Part shown: piece by piece, positions 22,646 through 31,669 of the stretch
How positions within the stretch are numbered: the stretch's first letter is position 1
Layout: each line of letters opens with the position of its first letter
The notes under the pieces: model-generated
Databases searched by the model: none
What the model saw: only the letters and a program-made list of their open reading frames with translations
What the model was told of the DNA's origin: nothing
Origin: Pseudomonas bharatica CSV86
GTDB lineage: Bacteria; Pseudomonadota; Gammaproteobacteria; Pseudomonadales; Pseudomonadaceae
DNA length: 64,000 bases
Direction of reading: 5' to 3'
NCBI RefSeq assembly: GCF_000319305.2
Contig: NZ_AMWJ02000005.1
Coordinates: forward strand, 1-64,000
Program-made: the position numbers and the translations under genes

Positions 22646-23044
22646 TCAAAGCCCGGCGACGCCTGCCGCCGCCACCTGTGCATCCTGGTCCGCCTTCACC
22701 CCGGACACGCCTACGGCGCCGACCACCTGGCCCTGGACCAGCACCGGCACGCCGCCTTCGAGCGAGGTCAGCAGCGGTGCGCTGACGAAAGCGGTGCGGC
22801 CGTTGTTGACCATCTCCTCGTAACCCTTGGTTTCGCGCCGGCCCAGTGCGGCCGAGCGGGCTTTTTCGGTGGCGATATAGGCGCTGATCGGTGCGCAGCC
22901 ATCGAGGCGTTCCAGGGCCAGGAGATGGCCGCCGTCGTCGACGATGGCGATGGTGACGTTCCACGCGTTGCGCCGGGCCTCGTCGCGGGCAGCGGCGAGG
23001 AGACGGGCGACGTCGGTGTTTTCCAGGACTGCTTTTTGCTGCAT
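22646..23044 (-). CDS. glcG: GlcG/HbpS-family protein of the glycolate operon
   Basis: Small protein of 132 residues of the GlcG/HbpS family (Pfam Haem_degrading). The role in glycolate use is still unclear, and some relatives bind heme or cobalamin. Intact: MQQKAVLENTDVARLLAAAR, VTIAIVDDGGHLLALERLDG, ATEKARSAALGRRETKGYEE, GGVPVLVQGQVVGAVGVSGV. The start has AGGAG-like sequence just upstream. It sits between glcF and glcB, the usual order in Pseudomonas and E. coli. Confidence 0.9.
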   Translation of the reverse strand: MQQKAVLENTDVARLLAAARDEARRNAWNVTIAIVDDGGHLLALERLDGCAPISAYIATEKARSAALGRRETKGYEEMVNNGRTAFVSAPLLTSLEGGVPVLVQGQVVGAVGVSGVKADQDAQVAAAGVAGL

Positions 23045-23082
23045 GAGAGTTCTCCTTTTAACGACGTTCGACAGCGATACGC

Positions 23083-23180
23083 GGACCCTGTGGGAGCGGG
23101 TTTACCCGCGATTACGATGGTGAATTCACCGATGTCATCGCGGGTAAATCGGACCGCCGAACCGCCGCTCCCACAGGGGC
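23083..23180. repeat. REP pair of a second sequence family
   Basis: CCCTGTGGGAGCGGGTTTAC on the left and its imperfect complement around CGCGGGTAAA...CGCTCCCACAGGGG on the right. The stem is GTTTACCCGCG-based, unlike the GCTTGCCAGC-based units elsewhere in the window. The right unit carries an insertion that reads GGACCGCCGAACCGCC, a string also present in the 5.5-6.2 kb inverted repeat. Lies inside the glc operon between glcF and glcG. Confidence 0.85.
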
Positions 23181-23190
23181 CGCATATCGC

Positions 23191-24406
23191 TTATGCCAGT
23201 GCTTCTTCCACCAGCTCGATCCAATGCCGCACCGGCGTGCGCCCGGCCCCGTCGAGGTGGGTCTGGCAACCGATGTTGGCGGTGACGATGACTTCCGGAT
23301 TGCCGGCCTCCAGCGCATTCAGGCGGTTGTCGCGCAAGCGCCGCGACAGCTCCGGCTGGGTCAGCGAATAGGTGCCCGCCGAGCCGCAACACAGATGCCG
23401 TCGCTCACGGCAGTGAGGCTGAAACCCAGGCGCTGGAGGATCGCTTCTACCGCCCCGCCCAGTTTCAACGCATGTTGCAGGGTGCACGGGCAGTGAACGG
23501 CCAGGCGCCGTTCGGCATGAATCCCCAGGCGCTCCAGTGGCTCGGCACCCAGTACTTGGGCCAGGTCGCGGCTCAGCGCGCTGACCCGTGCCGCCTTGGC
23601 GGCATAGGCCGGATCCTGTTCCAGCAGGTGCCCGTAGTCGCGGACGAAAGCGCCGCAACCACTGGCGGTCTGGACGATGGCCTCGGCCCCGGCCTCGATC
23701 GCTGGCCACCAGGCGTCGATGTTCCGCCGTGCCCGCTGCAAGCCTTGTTCCTGGCATTGAGGTGGTAGTCGATAGCACCGCAGCAGCCAGCCTCCCGTGC
23801 CACGACCACGCTGATGCCGAGGCGATCCAGCACCCGTGCGGCGGCCGCATTGGTGTTGGGCGACAGCGATGGCTGCACGCACCCTTCCAGCATCAGCACC
23901 TTGCGCGGATGCTGGTTGGCCGGTCGCGCCTTGGCCGGCACGGGGTGGCGGGGCAACTTGGCCTGCAGGTGCTCCGGCAGCAACGGACGGAACACCTGGC
24001 CGGTGCGGGTCAGTGCCTTGAACACCACGGGGTTGGGCACCAGCGTGCGCAGCCCGTGGCGCAGCAGGCGTTCGCCAAGGCCGCGCGGCACCTGCTCCTC
24101 GACCACCGCGCGGCCGATATCCAGCAGGTTGTGGTATTCGACGCCGGACGGGCAGGTGGTTTCGCAGTTGCGGCAGGACAGGCAGCGGTCCAGGTGGTCC
24201 CGGGTACTGCGGGTGACGTCCTGGCCTTCCAGCACCTGCTTGATCAGGTAGATGCGCCCGCGCGGGCCATCGAGTTCGTCGCCCAGCAACTGGTAGGTCG
24301 GGCAGGTGGCGGTGCAGAAACCGCAATGCACGCAGGAACGCAGGATACGTTCGGCCTCGGCGGCCCGGGGCAGTTGCCTGGCGTGTTCGCTCAGTTGGGT
24401 TTGCAT
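23191..24406 (-). CDS. glcF: Glycolate oxidase iron-sulfur subunit
   Basis: Membrane-associated Fe-S subunit passing electrons from the FAD subunits of glycolate oxidase to the respiratory chain. Two ferredoxin-type 4Fe-4S motifs are seen near the N-terminus: CVHCGFCTATCP and CLSCRNCETTCPSG. Two cysteine-rich CCG domains follow: VAREAGCCGAIDYHL and, at the C-terminus, DGHLCCGSAGTYSLTQPELS, with VIVTANIGCQTHLDGAGRTP at the end. About 405 residues. Frame breaks near 23395 and 23755. It is two genes downstream of glcD, with a 6-bp gap after glcE. Confidence 0.93.
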
Positions 24407-24412
24407 GGCGTT

Positions 24413-25465
24413 TCAGACCTCCGCATAGAGTCGGCCAGGGTTGAAGATGCCCCGGGGGTCGAGCTGCTTCTTCAGGTTCTGGTGATAGCGCAACAGCAGC
24501 GCGGGCAAGGGCTGGAACGGCGTTTCGTCAGGGCCGTAGCGGGTCGCATGGCCGCCGGCGGCACTTACCTGCCGACGGATGTCCTCGGCGGGCGCGTCCG
24601 AAAGCAGCCAGCGCTGTGCCCCGGCCCAGTCCAGCAATTGCTCGCCGGGCAGGTCGAGCAAGGGCGTGGCATTGGGCAGGGACAGGCGCCAGAGCGGCCG
24701 AGTGCTGGCGAAGAATGGCAGTTGCCGCTCGCGCAGTTGCGTCCAGTAAGCGCTGTCGATGTGCTCGCCTCCGAGGCGCTGGCAGGCGGATTTCACCGAG
24801 CCCTCGCCACCTTCCAGGCGCAGGTGCAGGTACTCGCCGTCGTGGCAGGCGGCGCTGATCGGGACAGGTTGCTGGCCCCACTGGGCCAGCTCCTCCAGTG
24901 CTTCGCCGGCGTCCATCTCCAGCCTGAGGCTGACGCAGGCGCGTGGCTTGGGCAGCACCTTGATCGATACTTCGGTGAGCAGCCCGAGGCAGCCGAAGCT
25001 GCCCGCCATCAAGCGCGACAGGTCATAGCCGGCGACGTTCTTCATGACTTCGCCGCCGAAGCGCAGCAGCTTGCCGTGGCCCGTGATCAGGCGGGTGCCG
25101 AGTACATGATCGCGCGCCGCGCCCGACCAGGGTCGGCGCGGCCCCGACAGGCCGCTGGCGATGGCGCCGCCCAGGGTGGCGCCAGCGCCGAAATGCGGGG
25201 GCTCGAACGGCAGCATCTGCCCCTTGGCCTGCAACGCCGCCTCGATTTCCGCCAGCGGTGTGCCGGCGCGGGCGCTCAGTACCAGCTCGGTGGGGTCATA
25301 GCTGACGATGCCGCGATGGCTGCGGGTGTCGAGCAGTTCGCCACGGGTGCGACGTCCGAGCAGGGCCTTGGTATCGCCACCCTGGATACGCAGGGCGACA
25401 CCGTCGTTCAGGGCCTGCGCGACCTGTTCCAGCAGGGCCGCGCTGTTGTCGTGATCGAGGTTCAT
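24413..25465 (-). CDS. glcE: Glycolate oxidase FAD-binding subunit
   Basis: Smaller flavin-binding subunit (about 350 residues) of glycolate oxidase, intact in one frame. Starts MNLDHDNSAALLEQVAQALN. FAD-domain text includes LRIQGGDTKALLGRRTRGEL, LPFEPPHFGAGATLGGAIAS and GLSGPRRPWSGAARDHVLGT. It ends QLDPRGIFNPGRLYAEV, the conserved C-terminal FNPGR motif of this flavoprotein family. The ATG overlaps the TGA of glcD, indicating translational coupling. Confidence 0.95.
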   Translation of the reverse strand: MNLDHDNSAALLEQVAQALNDGVALRIQGGDTKALLGRRTRGELLDTRSHRGIVSYDPTELVLSARAGTPLAEIEAALQAKGQMLPFEPPHFGAGATLGGAIASGLSGPRRPWSGAARDHVLGTRLITGHGKLLRFGGEVMKNVAGYDLSRLMAGSFGCLGLLTEVSIKVLPKPRACVSLRLEMDAGEALEELAQWGQQPVPISAACHDGEYLHLRLEGGEGSVKSACQRLGGEHIDSAYWTQLRERQLPFFASTRPLWRLSLPNATPLLDLPGEQLLDWAGAQRWLLSDAPAEDIRRQVSAAGGHATRYGPDETPFQPLPALLLRYHQNLKKQLDPRGIFNPGRLYAEV

Positions 25466-26961
25466 CAAAAGCGCTCCAGTTCGGGAAAGGGCAGCTTCCC
25501 CTGGTGGACATGCATCGAGCCGAATTCGGCGCAACGGTGCAGGGTCGGGATGTTTTTGCCGGGGTTGAGCAGGCCCAGGGGATCGAAGGCCTGCTTGACC
25601 GCGTGGAACAGGGTGATTTCGTCGCTGCTGAACTGGGCGCACATGGCGTTGATCTTTTCCCGGCCGACGCCGTGTTCGCCGGTGATGCTGCCGCCGACCG
25701 CCACGCACAGTTCGAGGATCTTCGCCCGAGGGCTTCGGCGCGCTCCAGTTCACCCGGCTGGTTGGCATCGAAGAGGATCAGCGGGTGCATGTTGCCGTCG
25801 CCGGCATGGAAGACGTTGGCTACCCGCAGGCCGAACGCCTGCGACAGCGTTTCGATGCCGCGCAGCACCGCGGGCAATTCGCGGCGCGGAATGGTGCCGT
25901 CCATGCAGTAGTAGTCCGGGGAAATCCGCCCGACCGCCGGGAAGGCGTTCTTGCGCCCGGCCCAGAAGCGCACGCGCTCGGCTTCGTCGCGGGCCAGGCG
26001 CACGTCGCTGGCGCCGGCCTGGCGCAGTACCGCGTCGACCCGCGCGCAGTCGTCGTGAACGTCGGCCTCGACGCCATCCAGCTCGCACAGAAGCATGGCT
26101 GCGGCGTCCACCGGGTAGCCGGCGTGGATGAAGTCCTCGGCGGCGCGGATCGACAGGTTGTCCATCATTTCCAGGCCACCGGGAATGATCCCGGCGGCGA
26201 TGATATCGGCCACCGCACGCCCGGCCTGTTCCACCGAGTCGAAGCTGGCCAGCAGCACCCGCGCCACCTGCGGCCTGGGCAGCAGCTTGACGGTGACTTC
26301 GGTGACGATGCCGAGCATGCCTTCGGAGCCGGTGAACAGCGCGAGCAGGTCGAAGCCTGGCGAATCCAAGGCGTCGCTGCCCAGGGTCAGGTGCTCGCCC
26401 TCGACGGTGAGGATGTCGACCCGCAGCAGGTTATGCACGGTCAAACCGTACTTGAGGCAATGCACCCCGCCGGCGTTCTCGGCCACGTTGCCACCGATGG
26501 AGCAGGCGATCTGCGAGGACGGATCGGGCGCGTAGTACAGGCCGTGGGGCGCGGCGGCCTGGGAAATCGCCAGATTGCGCACCCCGGCTGGACCGAGCGA
26601 AGCGGCCTTGCGGGTTGACCTCGATGATCCGGTTGAAGCGTGCCATCACCAGCAGGATGCCCTTTTCCAGGGGCAGCGCGCCGCCGGACAGGCCGGTGCC
26701 GGCGCCACGGGCCACCACCGGCACCCGATTGGCGTGGCACAGGCGCAGCAGGGTCTGCACCTGTTCCAGGCGCTCCGGCAGTACCACCATCAGCGGCACC
26801 ACGCGGTAGGCGGAGAGGCCGTCGCACTCGTAGGGGCGCAGGTCTTCGGCGCGGTGGAGGATCTCCAGGTCGGGCAGGGCCTGGCGCAGTTGCGCCAGCA
26901 GGCGGGGCTTGTCCACGGCGGGCAGGGCACCATCCACGCGTTCGTCGTAAAGGATGTTCAT
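25465..26961 (-). CDS. glcD: Glycolate oxidase FAD-linked catalytic subunit
   Basis: Catalytic subunit oxidising glycolate (and D-lactate) to glyoxylate; FAD-binding PCMH domain plus FAD-oxidase C domain, about 499 residues. Visible: VPVVARGAGTGLSGGALPLE (FAD pyrophosphate loop), SSQIACSIGGNVAENAGGVH, FTGSEGMLGIVTEVTVKLLP, then the C-terminal metal/substrate motifs ANVFHAGDGNMHPLILFDAN and GGSITGEHGVGREKINAMCA. Frame breaks near 26595 and 25728. First gene of the operon, divergent from glcC, with two operator palindromes upstream. Confidence 0.95.
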
Positions 26962-27043
26962 TGGCTGGGGCGTCCGGTCTTGTTATTGGCTGAACGCCTG
27001 CCAGACTGCTCGCCCGGCGCGTTGCCCGTCGATGTGGAAGCAC

Positions 27044-27058
27044 ACTGGTCCTACCAGT
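27044..27058. promoter_or_regulatory. GlcC operator candidate 1 (near glcD)
   Basis: ACTGGTCCTACCAGT, a perfect dyad with 6-bp arms and a 3-base centre, 83 bases before glcD. FadR-subfamily GntR proteins bind short TGGT/ACCA-type palindromes, and the identical sequence recurs at 27140. Confidence 0.75.
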
Positions 27059-27139
27059 TTTTGTCAGGGTGTGTTCCCTAAGGTAGCTATATCAGCGGTT
27101 TCAGCCCTGGACTCCGGAAGAAGTCATCGCAGTATTTGT

Positions 27140-27154
27140 ACTGGTCCTACCAGT
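27140..27154. promoter_or_regulatory. GlcC operator candidate 2 (near glcC)
   Basis: Second exact copy of the 15-bp dyad ACTGGTCCTACCAGT, ending 15 bases before the glcC ATG and so covering its ribosome-binding region. The centres are 96 bp apart, about nine helical turns, which would suit looping or simultaneous control of both promoters. Confidence 0.75.
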
Positions 27155-27169
27155 TATAGGCATTCTTCA

Positions 27170-27928
27170 ATGACCGATGTCACTCCCGCAAAGAGGCAGG
27201 TCGCCGACCAGGTGGCCGAGCGTATCGAGAAGCTGATCGTCGATGGCGTGCTCAAGGTCGGGCAGGCGCTGCCCTCTGAGCGACGCCTGGTGGACAAGCT
27301 GGGCTGTTCGCGCTCGGCCCTGCGCGAGGGGTTGCGGATCCTGCGTGGGCGGGGAATCGTCGAGACCGAACATGGGCGTGGCTCCTATGTCGCCGACCTG
27401 AGCCGGGCCGATGACACCACGCCGTTGATGCACCTGTTCGCCTCGCAGCCGCGGACCCTGTTCGACCTGCTGGAAGTGCGCGCGCTGCTGGAAGGCGAAT
27501 CGGCGCGGCTGGCGGCGTTGCGTGCCACGGAGGTCGACCGCCTGCTGATCAAGCGCCGCTTCGATGAAATGTCCGGCGCCCAGGAGCAGGATGCCCGCGA
27601 GCAGGCCCGTCTCGATCACGCCTTCCACCGCGCCATCAGCGAGGCCTCGCACAACCCGGTGCTGGTGCATACGCTGCAGGGGCTCAACGACCTGATGCTC
27701 AGTACCGTGTTCGCCTCGGTGAACAACCTCTACTGCCGCCCGGCGCAGAAACGCCAGATCGACCGCCAGCACGCGCGGCTGTACCACGCCGTGATGGAAC
27801 AGCAGCCGGAGCAGGCACAGCGGGCAGCGCGGGAGCACCTGGGAAGCATCAGGGACAACCTGCGGGAGATCGAGCAGGAAGAGCAAAGGCTGGTGCGGGC
27901 GACGATGCGGTTGGAGGGCTGGGAGTAG
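27170..27928 (+). CDS. glcC: GntR-family (FadR subfamily) regulator of the glycolate operon
   Basis: Intact regulator of 252 residues. N-terminal winged helix (QVADQVAERIEKLIVDGVLK, PSERRLVDKLGCSRSALREG, LRILRGRGIVETEHGRGSYV) and C-terminal FCD effector domain with metal-ligand residues (DHAFHRAISEASHNPVLVHT, RQHARLYHAVMEQQPEQAQR). The ATG at 27170 is taken because the upstream extension has no family similarity and the ATG follows the operator region. Divergent from glcDEFG-glcB, as in E. coli and P. putida. By homology it is activated by glycolate. Confidence 0.93.
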   Translation: MTDVTPAKRQVADQVAERIEKLIVDGVLKVGQALPSERRLVDKLGCSRSALREGLRILRGRGIVETEHGRGSYVADLSRADDTTPLMHLFASQPRTLFDLLEVRALLEGESARLAALRATEVDRLLIKRRFDEMSGAQEQDAREQARLDHAFHRAISEASHNPVLVHTLQGLNDLMLSTVFASVNNLYCRPAQKRQIDRQHARLYHAVMEQQPEQAQRAAREHLGSIRDNLREIEQEEQRLVRATMRLEGWE

Positions 27929-27943
27929 GATGTTGCCTGATCC

Positions 27944-28010
27944 GGCCTCATCGCTGGCAAGCCAGCTCCCACAGGGTTCCTGTGGGAGCTGGCTTGCCAG
28001 CGATGAGGCC
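27944..28010. repeat. Perfect REPIN hairpin (67 bp)
   Basis: 31-bp perfect arms (GGCCTCATCGCTGGCAAGCC... and complement) with a 5-base loop, starting 16 bases after the glcC stop. This is the cleanest copy in the window. Confidence 0.93.
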
Positions 28011-28107
28011 ATCAAAGGTTTAGAAAAATCTGAACTGATTATTTGCCCGCAGCGATTCTTCCGGCCCTGGCCCCTCGCCAGAATCCCTCACGACAACTAC
28101 AAAAACC

Positions 28108-28524
28108 GTGAGTGCCACACTCGTGAATCCGATCCTTACGCGCGAAACCCAGGTTCTGCAGGCCGCCGCCGCCCTGGTCGAGGCTTTCGCCAGCAACCAC
28201 GCCGAGCGCTACTTCGCCTGCTTCAGCGAAGACGCTACCTTCCTGTTCCACACCGTCCCGCAGCCCCTGATGTCACGCCTCGCCTATGAGCAGCTGTGGG
28301 CAGAGTGGCAGGCCGAAGGCTTTGCCGTGCTCGGCTGCCAGTCGAGCAATGGCCAGGTCAGCCTGCAGGGCGACGTGGCGATCTTCATGCATGACGTTGC
28401 CACTCGCCTGCGCATCGGCGGCGAAGAGCTTCGCCTGCAGGAACGGGAAACCATCGTCTTCCGCCTGCATGGCGGGCGCTGGCTGGCCTGTCATGAGCAC
28501 CTGTCGGCACTGAGCGATAGCTGA
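28108..28524 (+). CDS. NTF2/SnoaL-like (DUF4440-type) protein
   Basis: Protein of 138 residues with the NTF2-like fold pattern: an N-terminal helix, then ALVEAFASNHAERYFACFSE and DATFLFHTV, a typical 'time for an enzyme or ligand pocket' start of SnoaL/DUF4440 proteins, and a closing FRLHGGRWLACHEHLSAL. The GTG start at 28108 has no good ribosome-binding site, and an internal start is possible. It is followed 72 bp later by an NCS1 permease and then an aldehyde dehydrogenase on the same strand, so the three probably form an operon. It may be a small isomerase, dehydratase or binding protein. Its function is not readable. Confidence 0.75.
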   Translation: MSATLVNPILTRETQVLQAAAALVEAFASNHAERYFACFSEDATFLFHTVPQPLMSRLAYEQLWAEWQAEGFAVLGCQSSNGQVSLQGDVAIFMHDVATRLRIGGEELRLQERETIVFRLHGGRWLACHEHLSALSDS

Positions 28525-28596
28525 GCCCTTTTCGACGGCCTTGCCGTTACTGCCAACGCACTCAACAACAATCAAGACAGGCGCTGGAGCACCATC

Positions 28597-30095
28597 ATGA
28601 GCCATTCCTCCGGGATCGAAACCAACGGGGTCGAGCAGATTCCCGATAACCAACGCGATGCCTCGCCACTAGATCTTTTCCGCCTGATCTTCGGCGGCGC
28701 CAATACCTTCGCCACGGCGGTGCTGGGCAGTTTCCCGGTGCTGTTCGGCCTGTCGTTCCAGGCCGGGGTCTGGGCGATCCTGCTCGGCGTCGGGGTCGGT
28801 GCGCTGATCCTTTCGCCCATGGGCCTGTTCGGCGCGCTTAATGGCACCAACAACGCGGTGTCGTCCGGGGCGCACTTCGGTGTGCACGGGCGTATCGTCG
28901 GCTCGTTCCTGTCGCTGCTGACCGCGGTGGCGTTCTTCTCGCTGTCGGTGTGGAGCTCCGGCGACGCCCTGGTGGGCGGTGCCAAGCGCCTGGCGGGGTT
29001 GCCGGAAACCGACCTGACCCTGGGCCTGGCCTACGGCCTGTTCGCGGTGCTGGTGCTGATCGTCTGCATCCACGGCTTCCGCTTCATGCTGTGGGTCAAC
29101 AAGATCGCGGTATGGGCCTCCAGCCTCCTGTTCCTGCTCGGCATCCTGGCCTTTGCCGGGCCTTTCGATGCGGGCTTCGCCGGCAGCGTCAACCTCGGCC
29201 AGCCGGGCTTCTGGGCGGCCTTCATCGGCTCGGCACTGCTGGCCATGAGCAACCCGGTGTCCTTCGGTGCCTTCCTGGGTGACTGGTCGCGCTACATCCC
29301 GCGGGAAACATCCAAGGCGCGGATCATGCTGGCGGTGATCGCCGCGCAGGTCGGCACCCTGATCCCGTTCCTGTTCGGCCTGTGCACCGCGACCCTGGTG
29401 GCGACCCAGGCGCCGCAGTACATCGAAGCGAACAACTACGTTGGCGGCCTGCTGGCCGTGGCGCCCACCTGGTTCTTCCTGCCGGTGTGCCTGATCGCAG
29501 TGATCGGCGGCATGTCCACCGGCACCACGGCGCTGTATGGCACCGGCCTGGACATGTCCAGCGTGTTCCCGCGCCTGCTCAGCCGCGCCGGGGCGACCCT
29601 GCTGATCGGCGTCGCTGCCATCGCCTTCATCTTCATTGGCCGCTTCACCTTCAACCTGGTGCAGAGCGTGTCCACCTTCGCCGTGCTGATCATCACCTGC
29701 ACCAGCCCGTGGATGGTGATCATGATCCTCGGCCTGATCACCCGTCGCGGCTTCTACCACGCCGATGACCTGCAGGTGTTCACCCGTGGCGAGCGTGGCG
29801 GCCACTACTGGTTCCACCATGGCTGGAACTGGCGCGGCATGGGCGCCTGGATCCCCAGCGCGATCATCGGGCTGTGCTTCGTCAACCTGCCCGGGCAGTT
29901 CGTTGGCAGCCTGGGCGAGCTGGCAGGCGGCATCGATATCAGCCTGCCGATCACCCTGGGCCTGGCCGCCGTGCTGTACCTGGCCCTGATCAATATCTTC
30001 CCGAGCCCGCCGCGGTATATGGCCCCAAGGGCCCGCGCTGGGTATTTCGCAAACCAGCGGCGCAAAGGTCGCTGACCACTGCCGAAACGGCCTGA
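28597..30095 (+). CDS. NCS1-family permease (purine-cytosine permease type)
   Basis: Twelve-helix nucleobase:cation symporter-1 transporter of about 499 residues. Typical features: PLDLFRLIFGGANTFATAVL at the first helix, ALNGTNNAVSSGAHFGVHGR, AFFSLSVWSSGDALVGGAKR and FGAFLGDWSRYIPRETSKAR (the conserved D-W-S-R-Y motif). Readable in one frame until about 30005, where a single-base error diverts it. The correct tail continues PEPAAVYGPKGPRWVFRKPA and ends TTAETA at 30095. Relatives carry cytosine, allantoin, hydantoins, hydroxymethylpyrimidine or related rings. The adjacent aldehyde dehydrogenase suggests the substrate yields an aldehyde. Confidence 0.87.
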
Positions 30096-30108
30096 ACCGG
30101 AGCTGCAC

Positions 30109-31532
30109 ATGACTCATTACATCGATGGCCGCTGGGTGAATGGCGCCAGCGCCGACTGCATCAAGGTATTCGACCCTTCACTGGGCGAGCCTTTTGCCGA
30201 ACTGCTGGCGGCCACGGCCGCCCAGGTGGACGAGGCGGTGGCCGCCGCGCGCAAGGCGCTGCCGGCCTGGAAAGGCCTCGACGTGGCCACCCGCGCCGGC
30301 TACCTGCGCGGTTTTGCCGAGCACCTGGGCCTGCGCCGCGAGGAACTGATCGCCCTGCAAATGCGCAACAACGGCAAACCGCGCCATGAAGCCGAAGTGG
30401 ACCTGGACGACGCGGTCGCCACCTTCACTTACTACGCCGACCTGATCGAGCAGCAGGCCCGCAAGGATTTCAACGTGGCCCTCGCCGCGCCGGGCTTCAG
30501 CGCCCGGACCCGGCTGGAGCCGGTGGGCGTGGTCGGCCTGATCGTGCCGTGGAACTTCCCGCTGGTGACCAGCGCCTGGAAACTGGCTCCAGCCCTGGCC
30601 GCCGGTTGCACCGTGGTACTCAAGCCATCCGAGTCACGCCACTGATCGAGCAGAGCTACGGGCAGATCGCCGAGCAACTGGGCCTGCCGGCGGGGGTGCT
30701 GAACATCGTGGTCGGCAAGGCCGAGACGGGCATCGCCCTGAGTAACCACAACGGTCTGGACAAGCTGTCCTTCACCGGCAGCAACACCGTCGGTAGCCAG
30801 GTCATGCGCAGTGCCTCGGCGCAGTGCCGGCCGGTGACCCTGGAACTGGGTGGCAAGTCGGCCATCGTGGTGTTCGATGACTGCGACCTGGACCAGGCGG
30901 TGGACTGGATCGTCGCCGGGATCTGCTGGAATGCCGGGCAGATGTGCTCGGCCACTTCGCGCTTGCTGATCCAGGAAGGTATCGCCGACGCGCTGCTGGC
31001 GCGCTTGAAGGTGGCGCTGGAAAAGCTGCGGGTCGGCAATCCGCTGACCGAGGACGTCGACATGGGCCCGCTGACCAGCCAGGGGCAGTGGCTGAAGGTT
31101 GCGGCCTATTTCGCCGTGGCGAAGGAAGAGGGCCTGGACTGCCTGACCGGCGGCGAGCCGCTGGACCGGGCCGGCTGGTTCGTCAGTCCGACCCTGTATG
31201 CCGACGTTCCGGCGCACAGCCGCCTGTGGAAAGAGGAAATCTTCGGGCCGGTGCTGTGCAGCCAGCGTTTCCGTAGCGAGGAAGAAGCGATCGCGCTGGC
31301 CAATGACAGCCGTTTCGGGCTGGTGGCGACGGTGGTCAGCGCTGATCTTGAGCGTGCCGAGCGGGTCGCCGATGCCCTGGAAGTGGGGCATGTGTGGATC
31401 AACTCGATCCAGGCGGTGTTCGTCGAAACGTCATGGGGCGGCACCAAGGGCAGCGGCATCGGCCGTGAGCTTGGGCCTTGGGGGTTGTCGGCGTATCAGT
31501 CGGTCAAGCATGTGACCCGTTGCCTGGGGTGA
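30109..31532 (+). CDS. NAD(P)-dependent aldehyde dehydrogenase (betaine-aldehyde type)
   Basis: ALDH-superfamily enzyme, about 475 residues. Starts MTHYIDGRWVNGASADCIKV, has the Rossmann text VGVVGLIVPWNFPLVTSAWK, the general-base Glu in VTLELGGKSAIVVFD, the nucleophile Cys in CWNAGQMCSATSRLLI, and the KEEIFGPVLCSQRF and GTKGSGIGRELGPWGLSAYQ motifs of betaine/aminoaldehyde-type enzymes. One frame break near 30640 (VLKPSE-V-TPLIEQSYG). Starts 14 bases after the permease stop with AACCGGAGC upstream, so very likely co-transcribed. The substrate aldehyde is unknown. Confidence 0.88.
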
Positions 31533-31556
31533 TATCTCAAGGCCTGTGATAAACCT

Positions 31557-31643
31557 TGTGGGAGCTGGCTTGCCAGCGATGAGGCCGGCACTGACAAAGA
31601 TGTTGTCAGGTCGGCCCTATCGCTGGCAAGCCAGCTCCCACAG
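31557..31643. repeat. Inverted REP pair between two convergent dehydrogenase genes
   Basis: GTGGGAGCTGGCTTGCCAGC left and GCTGGCAAGCCAGCTCCCAC right with a ~35-bp spacer that contains its own small dyad (CTGACAAAGATGTTGTCAG). It separates the two convergent aldehyde dehydrogenase genes. Confidence 0.9.
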
Positions 31644-31669
31644 GGGTTTTGCGTTTGCCCTGGTTACGA

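Noticed and set aside
23588..26131. 847-residue open frame on the plus strand opposite glcDEF
   Set aside because: Antisense to three confident glycolate oxidase genes. Long antisense open frames are expected in high-GC Pseudomonas DNA.
28669..30117. 482-residue minus-strand open frame opposite the NCS1 permease
   Set aside because: Made mainly of Gln, His, Arg, Asp and Gly; a mirror image of the hydrophobic permease codons.
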